Assembly (NCBI RefSeq): GCF_013372185.1
Contig: NZ_CP053830.1
Coordinates: 62,001 to 126,000, forward strand
Length of the DNA stretch: 64,000 nucleotides
Reading direction: 5' to 3'
Source of the DNA: Campylobacter lari subsp. lari
Lineage (GTDB): Bacteria > Campylobacterota > Campylobacteria > Campylobacterales > Campylobacteraceae
The notes under the pieces are model-generated. The model was not told the origin of the DNA. It searched no databases and worked only from the letters and a program-made list of their open reading frames with translations. Shown here piece after piece: positions 28,678-37,760 of this stretch. How positions within the stretch are numbered: the first letter of the stretch is position 1; every line of letters begins with the position of its first letter. The translations under genes and the position numbers were made by a program.

Positions 28678-28728
28678 CATAGCGAGAAGTCGTCTAGCCG
28701 TTTATTTTTAGATTGACATCTCGTTATG
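28678..28728 (+). ncRNA. Candidate structured RNA (small RNA or 5' leader)
   Basis: CATAGCGAGA (28678-28687) pairs with TCTCGTTATG (28719-28728), nine Watson-Crick pairs and one G-T pair. Inside, GTC/GAC and TCTA/TAGA extend the stem around the loop GCCGTTTATTTT. It sits at the start of the transcript expected from the -10 box at 28660. I recognise no known RNA family in it. A 13-codon ATG frame (28726-28767) begins in the 3' arm. Confidence 0.5.
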
Positions 28729-28763
28729 TATTTAGGATTTTTAAGAGTAACCTTAACGAAAAC

Positions 28764-29464
28764 ATAAATTTTTCCATCATACAGCCTAGAAAAACCGCAG
28801 TTTTAGTAGATTTGTCTTTTTTTATAGAAAGATATAACACTTTAAACATATCAAAGATATGACTCCTGAAGAATTAGCTAAAAGATTAAAAGACTATGTG
28901 TTTGAGTCTGTTAAAAGAAATAGAGATTATTTATATAGAGTTTATGTTTATGACTGCGAACCATTAAATAAAAATGTTCCTATGTCACCTATAGAAAAAA
29001 CAGATAAATCATTAAATCTTGGAAAAACCGATACTTTTAAATTTAGAACTAGTTTGTTAGATTGTCTAAGACAGCAACCATATTTTGCTGTAAGATTGGG
29101 CGAGATTGATGAAAATAGTTTTCAATGGAAAATCAAAGATTATAAAAAATTTCAACAGCTTTTGCAAAAAGAAATAAAAATCGATAGTTTAACTGAGGAT
29201 GATTTTGTTTTAGATATTAGGCAAAAAGGTGTTGATATGAAAATAGGACTAGATATTGCTACTTTGTCTATAAAAAAGCAAATCGAAAAAATCATTCTTA
29301 TCACTGCAGATAGCGATTTTATACCAGCTATAAAACACGCAAGAAAAGAAGGAGTTATTGTTCAGTTAGATCCTATGAGAGTTCCAAATTCTCAAATCAA
29401 AAAAGGTTTATTAGAGCATATAGATATTCTTTCATCAGTTTTTAAAAATACTAGCAATTCTTAA
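28764..29464 (+). pseudogene. NYN-domain (LabA/DUF88-like) nuclease gene split across two frames
   Basis: The upstream frame reads KTAVLVDLSFFIERYNTLN, the first strand of a NYN (PIN-like) fold with its catalytic Asp. It ends at TGA 28860-28862. The rest lies in the -1 frame from 28838 on and includes QKGVDMKIGLDIATLS and ITADSDFIPAIKHARKEG with further acidic residues. The ORF starting at ATG 28859 alone would lack the first Asp. No ATG opens the upstream part: ATA at 28764 occupies the place where ATG is expected, and a TTG at 28713 is the other option. A TTTAAAC heptamer at 28841-28847 is in the phase needed for -1 frameshifting. Either a decayed gene or recoded expression; the former is simpler. 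Confidence 0.65.
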
Positions 29465-29515
29465 TTACACAATTCACATTATAAATTTATACAAGTTTTA
29501 GAAATATTTGTATTT

Positions 29516-29532
29516 TTGGAACACTTATTGCT
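29516..29532 (+). promoter_or_regulatory. Sigma-54 promoter of flgE
   Basis: TTGGAACACTTATTGCT fits the -24/-12 consensus: GG at 29518-29519 and GC at 29530-29531 are exactly ten bases apart. Campylobacter hook genes are RpoN/FlgR dependent, which agrees. Predicted start is near 29543. Confidence 0.9.
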
Positions 29533-29599
29533 TTATTTTTGCTAAGCAATAGAATATTGTGAGATATTCACAAAGCAATATTTTTTAAAGGATTTAATT

Positions 29600-32074
29600 A
29601 TGATGAGATCTCTTTGGGCTGGAGTTTCAGGACTTCAAGCGCACCAATACGCAATGGATGTAGAAGGTAACAACATAGCAAATGTTAATACATTTGGTTT
29701 TAAATATTCTCGTGCGGATTTCTCAACGCTTATGAGTCAAACTTCTAAGATAGCTACAGCTCCAGATGGTAATTTAGGTGGTAAAAACCCTATGCAAGTT
29801 GGACTTGGTGCAGGTGTAAATTCTACTACAAGAATTCACTCTCAAGGTAATATACAAACTACAGATAAAAACACCGATATGGCTATTAATGGTGATGGAT
29901 TTTTCATCGTTTCAAATGATGGTGGTACTACTCAGTATTATACTCGTGCAGGGGACTTTAAAACAGATGCAGTAGGAAATTTCGTAGATAATAACGGCTA
30001 TACCGTTCAAGGCTGGAATTATAATCAAGAAACAGGTCAAATCGACTCTTCAAAATCAGTAACAGATATAGTCATCCCACCAGGTATGAGTATGCCAGCT
30101 AAACCAAGTACTATAGTAAGTCTTACTGCTAATCTTGATAGTGGAAATTCTTTAGGTGCTAATGCTTCTGCTAAAAGACCTATTTATGCACTAGATTCTA
30201 CTCATGGTAGAAGAGAGGACACTGGAACGGCTATAGATGAAAATGATACAGGTCATACTGAGTTTTATACTACTTCAAAAACTGGAGCCCAAGTCACCGA
30301 AAAAGGTGTAGATATGGGCGTAGTGTTTAATGCTCAAGGTGAAGGTTTAAACTTAAGAGATGGTCAAGGTATATGGGTAAGTTATGCGGATGCTAAGCAT
30401 CAAAGTAATATAAAAATGGATGGGAATTTACCTACAGATAGATCTCAATTTACTCCAAATACAAATTATACTTTTTGGGGATTTAAAGATGGAGACCAAA
30501 CATATCCAGCTACATTAGATATTACAATAAATGGTGTAAATATAAAAGCAGAAGGTGTGGGACAAGAAACTTTCATCAATGCTATCAATGCTAAGACAGC
30601 TGAAACTGGAGTAGTGGCTTCTATAGTAGATGGTAAAATTACATTTACAAATGATAATAGTACAGGAACTACAGCCAAATCCAAAAATTTAAATATTACT
30701 ATAAATCCTGATGGTACTACAGCTGGCGCTCAGGTTACTACAAGAGGAACTGATGTGTCAACTGGTGGAGATATAGCAGGACTTTTAGTTGGAAGAGGTA
30801 CAGCTGATAGAGCTTGGCTTGGAACACAAGATGGACAACCTAATGGTCAAGTTAAAACGAATATTCAAGTTATAACAGCACATGAATATATTTATAGTTC
30901 TAGTAGTGTAGATATAGGTGCAAATCCAAATCCTAATGCGGCTACACAAGCTGAAGCTAATATGCCTCAACCTACTGGTCAGAGAACTTTTCACACAACC
31001 GAAGATTTAAGAGAGCTTTTGCAAAGAGATGCTAGATGGGCGGTTGATTATGATGGCGATGGGACTATAGAAAATTGGGCAAATGCAGCTGGTACACAAG
31101 GCTCTAAACAAGATGCGAATGCAGCTGTAGAAGTAGTAGTGGAAAGTGATGGTAGATTTAAAATCACAAATCCAAAAACAACAGAATCCAAAGACATGAC
31201 TTTTAAAGTTACAGGCTATTCTAATGAGGCAAATAAAATCGCAACTAACGATAAATTCACAGCGATGTTTAGTGCCTTAGATGGAAATTTCAACGCAGGT
31301 AATAATGAAAAATATTCTCAAGATATGTACTTATCAGCTCATACTGCTAGTATAGAAATTTTTGACTCATTAGGAACTAGACATGAGCTAACTGTGCAAT
31401 TTACTAAGCAGACTAAAACAGCAGATGGTGGGGCTGAATGGTCTATCATCATTTCAGTGCCTGAACCTGCAGAGATAAATTTTAGTGGTGATGGCGCACC
31501 TGGAAATATAGTAGTAGGAAATTTAAGATTTGGCAATGATGGCTCGCTTCAAAGCTATACGCCAAATGTATTAAACTTCACCGGAAATAACGGCTCAAAA
31601 CCTGATCAAGTGGTAAAACTTGACTTTGGTACAACAGGTGGTTTTGATGGCTTAACAAGTTATGATAAAGACTCAGCTACCACTAAACAAGAAACAGATG
31701 GTTACACAGGGGGTAATCTAAAGCCAGATGCATTAAGAACTGATGAGAATGGTTATATCTACGGAGAATTTACAAATGGTAAAACTTTGGCTCTAGCTAA
31801 GGTTGCCTTGGCTTCTTTCCCAAATAATATGGGTCTTGAAGAAATGGGTAATAACCTTTTCAAAGCAACAGCAAACTCAGGAACACCTACTATAGGCCAT
31901 GCTGGTGAAGGTGGTAGAGGGGGCTTAAAAGGCTCAGCCATAGAAATGTCGAATGTGGATTTAAGCCGTGCATTAACAGAGCTTATCGTAATCCAAAGGG
32001 GTTATCAAGCAAACTCAAAAACGATTACCACAAGCGATCAGCTTTTAAATACTTTGCTTCAATTAAAACAATAA
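29600..32074 (+). CDS. flgE: Flagellar hook protein FlgE
   Basis: FlgE (824 residues) polymerises into the hook joining the flagellar rod to the filament. The N-terminal D0 part [16 protein letters not shown] with [14 protein letters not shown] is conserved, as is the C-terminal D0 helix ([19 protein letters not shown] near residue 795). The centre, residues 150-650, is the variable, surface-exposed region typical of Campylobacter hooks. It is exported by the flagellar type III system without a signal peptide. A second ATG follows the first; the ribosome site is AAAGGA. The gene lies between the arms of the inverted repeat. Confidence 0.96.
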   Translation: MMRSLWAGVSGLQAHQYAMDVEGNNIANVNTFGFKYSRADFSTLMSQTSKIATAPDGNLGGKNPMQVGLGAGVNSTTRIHSQGNIQTTDKNTDMAINGDGFFIVSNDGGTTQYYTRAGDFKTDAVGNFVDNNGYTVQGWNYNQETGQIDSSKSVTDIVIPPGMSMPAKPSTIVSLTANLDSGNSLGANASAKRPIYALDSTHGRREDTGTAIDENDTGHTEFYTTSKTGAQVTEKGVDMGVVFNAQGEGLNLRDGQGIWVSYADAKHQSNIKMDGNLPTDRSQFTPNTNYTFWGFKDGDQTYPATLDITINGVNIKAEGVGQETFINAINAKTAETGVVASIVDGKITFTNDNSTGTTAKSKNLNITINPDGTTAGAQVTTRGTDVSTGGDIAGLLVGRGTADRAWLGTQDGQPNGQVKTNIQVITAHEYIYSSSSVDIGANPNPNAATQAEANMPQPTGQRTFHTTEDLRELLQRDARWAVDYDGDGTIENWANAAGTQGSKQDANAAVEVVVESDGRFKITNPKTTESKDMTFKVTGYSNEANKIATNDKFTAMFSALDGNFNAGNNEKYSQDMYLSAHTASIEIFDSLGTRHELTVQFTKQTKTADGGAEWSIIISVPEPAEINFSGDGAPGNIVVGNLRFGNDGSLQSYTPNVLNFTGNNGSKPDQVVKLDFGTTGGFDGLTSYDKDSATTKQETDGYTGGNLKPDALRTDENGYIYGEFTNGKTLALAKVALASFPNNMGLEEMGNNLFKATANSGTPTIGHAGEGGRGGLKGSAIEMSNVDLSRALTELIVIQRGYQANSKTITTSDQLLNTLLQLKQ

Positions 32075-32080
32075 TCTTAA

Positions 32081-32208
32081 CCCAAGGTTTTAAAAACCTT
32101 GGGATCAAGCTTTACAAGGTTATTAAGGTAACTTTGTAATACTTGATAGCCTTGAAGCCTTCAATCTATTGCTAACTCACTTCTTTCTTGCCTTAAGAAG
32201 TGAGTAGC
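32081..32208. terminator. Three consecutive hairpins behind flgE
   Basis: Hairpin 1, CCCAAGG/CCTTGGG (32081-32103), lies right after the flgE stop. Hairpin 2 spans 32104-32147 with arms ATCAAG, TTACAA and GTTA pairing with TAAC, TTGTAA and CTTGAT. Hairpin 3 spans 32171-32208 (GCTA, CTCACTTCTT with AAGAAGTGAG, TAGC, one bulged A). None has a long T-tract. They separate the converging flgE and zeta-like genes. Confidence 0.65.
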
Positions 32209-32241
32209 ATGATTTGCATATCGACAAAAGAAAATGAAAAT

Positions 32242-32823
32242 TTATAAATTTTGGCTTTTAAAATTTATCATTAGTGGTTCTAGCCATTTGGTAGTTTCAA
32301 ATACTTCTAGCTTGTTGTTTTTAAATTCTAAGAGTTTTTTATAATTTTGAGTATTGTCAAAAACAGTAATGTGATTACAAAATTTAGCAACGATGTTAAA
32401 ATTTTGTAAAGACTCATAATATCTTTTTTCTATGAGTTCTTCTTTTATATCATGCCCGCCTTTAGCTACGCGAATTTTAACTCTTTGTTTTGCTGTGTTT
32501 GGAGAGTCTAGTCCGATGTAGTAAAGATTTATAGTGTAAGAATTTTTTTGTAGCTTTTTGAATAAAGATAAAATGCTAGTGCCACAAAGTGTGGTTTCTT
32601 GGTTAAAATCATAAGCTTTTTTAATATAGTTTTCACGCATTTTAATGGCTATCCTTGAAGCTCTAAATTGATCTTCTTGATTTTTCCAATCTCCAAAGCT
32701 ACTTACGATTTCATCGATGTTGATTCTAAGTCCAAAGTCTTTGTTTTTTTCAAGTTCATTATAATATAAGGTAGTTTTTCCACATCCATTAACACCTGCA
32801 AAAATAGTAGCTATTTTTTTCAT
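32242..32823 (-). CDS. Zeta-toxin-like P-loop kinase
   Basis: A 193-residue protein opening with the Walker A motif FAGVNGCGKTTLYYNEL near residue 8. It continues with INIDEIVSSFGDW near residue 34 and NQETTLCGTSIL near residue 75, the arrangement of zeta toxin/UNAG-kinase family proteins. Classical zeta toxins phosphorylate UDP-N-acetylglucosamine and block wall synthesis. No small antitoxin gene lies next to it; the neighbouring 90 bases upstream hold only a promoter-like AT run. It could also be a chromosomal kinase without toxic role. The ribosome site is AAAGG. Confidence 0.75.
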   Translation of the reverse strand: MKKIATIFAGVNGCGKTTLYYNELEKNKDFGLRINIDEIVSSFGDWKNQEDQFRASRIAIKMRENYIKKAYDFNQETTLCGTSILSLFKKLQKNSYTINLYYIGLDSPNTAKQRVKIRVAKGGHDIKEELIEKRYYESLQNFNIVAKFCNHITVFDNTQNYKKLLEFKNNKLEVFETTKWLEPLMINFKSQNL

Positions 32824-32912
32824 TAATAAAGCCTTTATTGATTGATGAGAAATTTTAACATAAATTGTTTATAAGTGTTTTGAAAATAAATATAAAGTTT
32901 TTTGAAAAAGGT

Positions 32913-32976
32913 TCGATATAGTCAGTGAATCTTTTCAAAAATATTGCTTAATTAAGCGTGAGAAATCACGCTTAAC
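32913..32976. repeat. Right arm of the 64-bp inverted repeat
   Basis: The partner of 28521-28584. Bases 32952-32976 also encode the last eight codons and stop of the efflux gene (reading KLSVISHA), so the left arm contains a copy of that 3' end. The arm's hairpin (TTAAGCGTGA/TCACGCTTAA) acts as its terminator. Confidence 0.93.
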
Positions 32977-34193
32977 TTCTTTTTGATTTTATTTAACTTT
33001 CTTTTATTAATCAAACTCAGATAAGAAATCAAAGATAAAAACGCACAAGTTCCTAAAATAAGTGATAAAAATATAGGTGTATTAGCATTTAAAAGACTTA
33101 CTAAAAATGCCATTACTCCTGCCATAGCAAATTGTGCTGCACCTAAGAGTGCTGAAGCGCTACCTGCATTTTGTTTTGATCTTGCCATGGCTAAGGTTGT
33201 GGTATTTGGCAGGATAAAACCCAAACTTGCTATGATAAAACACAAAGGAATTTCAAAAGCCCAAAAACCTAGCTCAAAAGTTGCACCCAAAATGAGTAAA
33301 AAAGTTAAAAAAGTAATCACCATAAGCGCTCTAGGGAGTATATAATAAGGAGAAAATCTAAGGACTAATCTTGCATTGATATTTGCACATATAACAAAGC
33401 TTAGAGCATGAGCTCCAAAAAGGGCTGCATATTGTTGCTCGCTTAATCCAAAAACGCGTGTAAAAACAAAAGATGAGCCGGTTAAATAAGCAAAAAATCC
33501 CGCAAAAATTAAATTCCCACAAAGCAAATACACTACAAAACGACGATCTTTTAAGATGTTTTTGTAACTTTTTGCAACTTCTTTGTGATTAAATTTCTTA
33601 CCTTGGGTGTTGAGGTTGCTTTCTTTTAGAGCAAAAATAATAAGCAAAAATAAAATAAAACCCAAGATAAATAATGTCAAAAATATACTACGCCAAGAAA
33701 AAAACTCAAGCAAAATCCCACCAAAAGTAGGAGAGAGCATAGGTGCTAAAGAAGTAAAAACCATCATCAAAGCATAAACCCCTGCTGCTTCTTTAAGCTC
33801 AAAAACATCATTTACTATAGCTCTTGCTACGACTACGCCCACACAACCTCCCAAAGCTTCAAAAAAACGCAAAGCTATAAAAGCATGAATAGAATCAACT
33901 AAAACACAAGCAATACTTGAAGAAATAAAAAGAAAAAGTCCTATATATAAAGGTTTTTTTCTGCCATATACATCACTTAATGGCCCATAAAAAAGCTGAC
34001 CCAAAGAAAAGGCTATAAAAAAACTTGCAAGGGAAAGTTGAGTGTAAAAAGAATTGGTTTGAAAGCTTTTTTCTACTTCGTTTAAAGCAGGTAAATACAT
34101 ATCAGTTGAAAGTGGTGCTATGGCAGATAAAAAGCCTAGTATGAAAATGAGTTTGAGTTTTTCAAAACCTTTTATTTGAGTGCATTTTTGCAT
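32952..34193 (-). CDS. Bcr/CflA-type drug efflux MFS transporter
   Basis: A transporter of 413 residues with twelve hydrophobic segments, exporting drugs or metabolites by proton antiport. Family signs are APLSTDMYLPALNEVEKSF near residue 23 and the loop FYGPLSDVYGRKKPLYIG near residue 58. An in-frame ATG at 34247 would add 18 residues, but the ATG at 34193 has TAGGA six bases ahead, so it is preferred. The last codons lie in the right inverted-repeat arm. Substrate unknown. Confidence 0.88.
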   Translation of the reverse strand: MQKCTQIKGFEKLKLIFILGFLSAIAPLSTDMYLPALNEVEKSFQTNSFYTQLSLASFFIAFSLGQLFYGPLSDVYGRKKPLYIGLFLFISSSIACVLVDSIHAFIALRFFEALGGCVGVVVARAIVNDVFELKEAAGVYALMMVFTSLAPMLSPTFGGILLEFFSWRSIFLTLFILGFILFLLIIFALKESNLNTQGKKFNHKEVAKSYKNILKDRRFVVYLLCGNLIFAGFFAYLTGSSFVFTRVFGLSEQQYAALFGAHALSFVICANINARLVLRFSPYYILPRALMVITFLTFLLILGATFELGFWAFEIPLCFIIASLGFILPNTTTLAMARSKQNAGSASALLGAAQFAMAGVMAFLVSLLNANTPIFLSLILGTCAFLSLISYLSLINKRKLNKIKKKLSVISHA

Positions 34194-34309
34194 ACAAAAT
34201 CCTAAAATATTTTTATCATTGTATAGCAAAAAGTCTAAAATAAACAATAATTTACATTTTTTAAAGGCAAATAAGATAAAATTAAACTAAAAATAATCAA
34301 GGAAAAGTT

Positions 34310-34585
34310 ATGAATATGCCTTTTAGTGATGAGGAATTAATCGAACCTGTAAAAGCAAGTTTGGCTAAAACTATGCATATTTTAGAAAATGATGGTGGAG
34401 GACTTGATTTTTTAGGGGTTAAAAATGGTGTGGTTTATGTGAAATTAACCGGAGCTTGTCATGGCTGTCCTTCAAGTGGAACTACCTTAAAATATGGCTT
34501 AGAAAAACAGCTTAAAATCGACATACACCCAGATATAACTATAGTAAATTTAGCAGGTGGGGAAAGCGAATTTGCAAAATTATAA
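34310..34585 (+). CDS. NifU C-terminal domain (Nfu-type) iron-sulphur protein
   Basis: A 91-residue Nfu domain that binds and hands on iron-sulphur clusters. The CxxC motif lies in LTGACHGCPSSGTTLKYGL near residue 46. NDGGGLDFLGVKNGVVYVKL upstream is typical. It begins a long co-oriented run to 44.3 kb, in the order known from C. jejuni Cj1639 onward (from memory). AAGGAAAAG precedes the ATG, and a second ATG two codons later is possible. Confidence 0.92.
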   Translation: MNMPFSDEELIEPVKASLAKTMHILENDGGGLDFLGVKNGVVYVKLTGACHGCPSSGTTLKYGLEKQLKIDIHPDITIVNLAGGESEFAKL

Positions 34586-35111
34586 AAAAATAGCCATAGA
34601 ATGTTTTTATAAAAAAGATTTTAAAAATGCTAAAATGTACTTTTCTCTTGCGTATGAAAAGCGTAAAAATAAAAGACTTTTAACCTTTATCAATATTTGT
34701 GATTTAGCTTTAAAAAGCCCTGAAGAAGCCTTTGTATTTTTTGAGTTTTTTATGCAAAATTATAAAAATACTAAAGTAGATAAAGACTTAGAAAAACTCA
34801 TTAATCTTAGTCAAAGTGTGCAGTTTGAAGAAGAAAGTGAAGACTTTGAGGGTTTGAGTTATCAAGATTTTTTACTAAGTGAAGCAAAAGTTGGGTTTAA
34901 ACAAGCCTTGGAAAATGTTATAATATCAAATAAACTTATCATTAATGATAAAGAAGATTTTGTGGATTTTTTAGAAAAACTTTTAGAACATGGTTATAAA
35001 GATATGCTTGTTGCCTATATGGAAGATGTTTCGGTGCATTTTTATTCTAATTATAGATTTATCAAGCTTAGCGAGAAAATCAAGGAATTAAATTATGATA
35101 GTAAAGATTGA
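34572..35111 (+). CDS. Conserved Campylobacter hypothetical protein
   Basis: A protein of about 179 residues without signal peptide or membrane segment. The N-terminal half ([20 protein letters not shown]) resembles a single tetratricopeptide-like helical pair. No ATG is available: TTG at 34572 has GGGGAAAG ahead, while GTG at 34557 is the alternative and would give a longer overlap with the nfu gene. It overlaps murE by 17 bases. Its role is unknown. Confidence 0.75.
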   Translation: MQNYKKIAIECFYKKDFKNAKMYFSLAYEKRKNKRLLTFINICDLALKSPEEAFVFFEFFMQNYKNTKVDKDLEKLINLSQSVQFEEESEDFEGLSYQDFLLSEAKVGFKQALENVIISNKLIINDKEDFVDFLEKLLEHGYKDMLVAYMEDVSVHFYSNYRFIKLSEKIKELNYDSKD

Positions 35112-36378
35112 AAATACTTTCATTTGTGATAATTCTAAGGAATGCGAAAAAGATTGTTTTTTCTTAAAAACTTCTCAAAATGAAAAATTTACTCATCAAG
35201 CTTTAGAAAAACAAGCAAAAATTATAAGCATAGCTGAGTGTAAAAGTCTTTTAAATATAGATGAAAATATCAAAATCATAGGCATTACAGGGACAAATGG
35301 TAAAACAACCACAGCAGGTGCTATTTATTCTATCTTGCTTGATTTGGGTTATAAATGTGCTCTAATGGGTACAAGGGGTAGTTTTATAAATGATAAAAAT
35401 ATCACCCCAAAAGGCTTAACCACTGCGCCAATTTTACAAACCTTAGAAATTTTATCCTTAGCAAGTGAGCAAAAATGTGAGTTTTTAATCATGGAAGTAA
35501 GCTCGCACGCTTTAGTACAAAATCGCATAGAAGGGCTGAAATTTAGTGCTAAGATTTTTACAAATCTTACTCAAGATCATTTAGATTTTCACGGGAGTTT
35601 TCAAAATTATCAAGCAGCTAAAGAAAGTTTTTTTACTGATGAGTGTATGAAATTTATCAACAAAGATGCAAACGCTATCGCATTTAATGTAAAAAATTCT
35701 TTTTCTTATGGCATAGAAAATCCAAGTTATTATCACATTAAAGCTTATGCTTTGAAAAATGGCATAGAAGCTGTGGTAAATTTTGGTAAAAACAATTTTA
35801 CTATAGAATCATCTTTAGTTGGACTTTTTAATCTTTATAATCTTTTAGCTGCAAGTGCTTGTGTGAATGAACTTGTTAAGCCAAATTTAAAAGAGCTTGA
35901 AAAGGCTATTAGCAATTTTGGTGGCATAGAAGGTAGAATGCAAGTGGTTGCAAAAGATGTGATTGTAGATTTTGCTCATACACCTGATGGCATAGAAAAA
36001 GTGCTTGATGCTTTAAAATATAAGAATTTAATTGTAGTTTTTGGAGCAGGGGGTAATAGAGATAAAACTAAGCGTCCTTTAATGGCAAAAATTGCTAAAC
36101 ATTATGCTAAAAAACTCATCATCACAAGCGATAATCCTCGCTTTGAAGAACCAATGGATATCATAAATGATATTTTAAGTGGTATAGAAAAAGATGAAAG
36201 TATTTTTATAGAATGCGATAGAAAAAAAGCGATTAAAAAAGCTTTAGAATTTAAAAATGATGATGATTTTGTCGTGATTTTGGGTAAGGGTGATGAGACT
36301 TATCAAGAGATCAAGGGTGTAAAATATCCTTTTAATGATAAAGAAGTAGTTTTAGAGATTTTAAAAGAAGGAAAATAA
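35095..36378 (+). CDS. murE: UDP-MurNAc-tripeptide synthetase (meso-diaminopimelate adding)
   Basis: MurE (427 residues) adds meso-diaminopimelate to UDP-MurNAc-L-Ala-D-Glu in the cytoplasm. The ATP loop is [16 protein letters not shown] near residue 63. [12 protein letters not shown] near residue 134 and the Lys-containing [12 protein letters not shown] near residue 160 follow. The DNPR meso-DAP selectivity motif is present ([11 protein letters not shown] near residue 343). The N-terminal domain is short, as usual in Campylobacter. It starts inside the preceding gene. Confidence 0.96.
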   Translation: MIVKIENTFICDNSKECEKDCFFLKTSQNEKFTHQALEKQAKIISIAECKSLLNIDENIKIIGITGTNGKTTTAGAIYSILLDLGYKCALMGTRGSFINDKNITPKGLTTAPILQTLEILSLASEQKCEFLIMEVSSHALVQNRIEGLKFSAKIFTNLTQDHLDFHGSFQNYQAAKESFFTDECMKFINKDANAIAFNVKNSFSYGIENPSYYHIKAYALKNGIEAVVNFGKNNFTIESSLVGLFNLYNLLAASACVNELVKPNLKELEKAISNFGGIEGRMQVVAKDVIVDFAHTPDGIEKVLDALKYKNLIVVFGAGGNRDKTKRPLMAKIAKHYAKKLIITSDNPRFEEPMDIINDILSGIEKDESIFIECDRKKAIKKALEFKNDDDFVVILGKGDETYQEIKGVKYPFNDKEVVLEILKEGK

Positions 36379-36684
36379 ATGTTTGAAAATATGGATTTTT
36401 CAAAAATGGGCGAGCTTTTAACTAAGGCTCAAGAAAAAGCAAATGAATTAGAACAAGAAGCTTTAAAAAAAGAATTTAGCGCAAAAAGTGGCGGTGGTTT
36501 AGTGAAAGTTAGTGCTAATGGAAAAGGCGAAATTATAGATATTAACATTGATGATTCTTTGTTAGAAGATAAAGAGTCTATGCAAATTTTACTAATAGCA
36601 GCGATTAATGATGTGATGAAAATGGTAGAACAAAATAAAAAATCAATGGCTAGTAATTTATTTAGCGGAATGGGAATGCTATGA
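36379..36684 (+). CDS. YbaB/EbfC nucleoid-associated protein
   Basis: A 101-residue member of the YbaB/EbfC family, dimeric DNA-binding proteins found on the nucleoid. Helical N-terminus (KMGELLTKAQEKANELEQEA), then the beta segment GGGLVKVSANGKGEIIDINID near residue 38, then a C-terminal helix. It abuts murE without spacing and overlaps the PDZ gene by four bases. Confidence 0.93.
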   Translation: MFENMDFSKMGELLTKAQEKANELEQEALKKEFSAKSGGGLVKVSANGKGEIIDINIDDSLLEDKESMQILLIAAINDVMKMVEQNKKSMASNLFSGMGML

Positions 36685-37760
36685 AAATTTTACTTTGTAT
36701 TTTGGGTGTAGTTTGCACACTTTTTGCTGTGCCAAGACCGACTTTTAATGATTTTTTGGGTTGTTATGAAAAAAATAAAGCTAGTATGTTAATTTATGAG
36801 GGCTTACCTGCCTTTGTTTTAAATGAAAATACTTTAGCAGTAGTTAAAACTAAAAACGCAAAATTAAACAGCTATACTAAATATGATCCATTCTTAAATT
36901 TGTATTTAGTAAAAACTGATTTTAGTTTAATTCCTGCTCCTATGGGCGATGAAGAAGAATTAACACGCAATAGCTGGGTGGGAATTTTAGATAATAATCA
37001 AAGCTATATAGGACATTTAAAGTATTTTGGACAAAGTTTAACAGAGCGCGATCAGCTTGATTTTACTTCTAAAATCGGAGAGCTTAATTCTCCATGTTGT
37101 AAAATGCTTGGTATAAGCTTAGAAGATGGCAAACTTATAGGTAATCGCTACTTAAAACACTTTGCAAAATATCCTGATGTTTATTGGGGTGATATAGGTG
37201 TAGATTTTGAAATTCGTGATGGCAAAATTTATGTAAAAAATGTACGCAAAAATGGACAATTTTTACTTAATGATGAGCTTGTGAGTGTAGATGGGCAAGT
37301 TTATGATGATATAAGAAAGTTAAACGAGAAAATTTTATTTGCTGATCGTGGTGCAACTTTGTATTTTAATATGCTAAGAGATAATAAAGATGTAAATATT
37401 TCTACGACAGTTTTTGATAAAGATTTGGGCATATTTGCTAAACCTAAAAAAGTAGTTCAAGCTAAGCCAACTTCTTTTTATAGTAATCTAGGATTACGCG
37501 TAGATATGAAAATGAATGTTACAGAGGTAACTCCAAATTCTAAAGCGCAAATGGCTGGATTTTTAAAAGGGGATAAGATTTTAAGAATTAATAATCAAAA
37601 AATCAACAATTTCAATGAACTTCAAGCTATATTAGCTCAAGCTAATTCTTTTGATATTTTAGTTTCAAGACAAGCAAGTAATATGCCATCAGCACAAAAT
37701 AACGAACTTGAGCAAATAAAACGAGGGTATTTTGACTTTTTTATAAGGCTTACTAAGTGA
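36681..37760 (+). CDS. Periplasmic PDZ-domain protein
   Basis: A 359-residue protein with an N-terminal signal peptide (KILLCILGVVCTLFA, cleavage near AVP). A single PDZ domain occupies about residues 262-335 (LGLRVDMKMNVTEVTPNSKA, GFLKGDKILRINNQKI). A second, weaker PDZ-like unit near residue 170 (DFEIRDGKIYVKNV, LLNDELVSVDG) is possible. No protease triad is visible, so it probably acts as a scaffold or chaperone. It corresponds to C. jejuni Cj1643 by position. Confidence 0.85.
   Translation: MKILLCILGVVCTLFAVPRPTFNDFLGCYEKNKASMLIYEGLPAFVLNENTLAVVKTKNAKLNSYTKYDPFLNLYLVKTDFSLIPAPMGDEEELTRNSWVGILDNNQSYIGHLKYFGQSLTERDQLDFTSKIGELNSPCCKMLGISLEDGKLIGNRYLKHFAKYPDVYWGDIGVDFEIRDGKIYVKNVRKNGQFLLNDELVSVDGQVYDDIRKLNEKILFADRGATLYFNMLRDNKDVNISTTVFDKDLGIFAKPKKVVQAKPTSFYSNLGLRVDMKMNVTEVTPNSKAQMAGFLKGDKILRINNQKINNFNELQAILAQANSFDILVSRQASNMPSAQNNELEQIKRGYFDFFIRLTK

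Noticed and set aside
28678-28728. SRP RNA, tmRNA or 6S RNA
   Set aside because: No GGUCAGG/GGAAGCAGC core, no tRNA-like end and no 6S bubble could be found. Kept only as an unnamed structured RNA.
28859-29464. Intact 201-residue gene starting at ATG 28859
   Set aside because: The upstream frame encodes the missing first strand of the same NYN domain, and this ATG has no ribosome binding site. I report it as the 3' part of a split gene.
30466-31941. Several antisense reading frames inside flgE
   Set aside because: They are shadows of a long, well-supported coding frame, without start signals or similarity.
32913-32976. Terminal inverted repeats of a transposon
   Set aside because: No transposase or target duplication was found, and the right arm is part of a normal efflux gene's 3' end.
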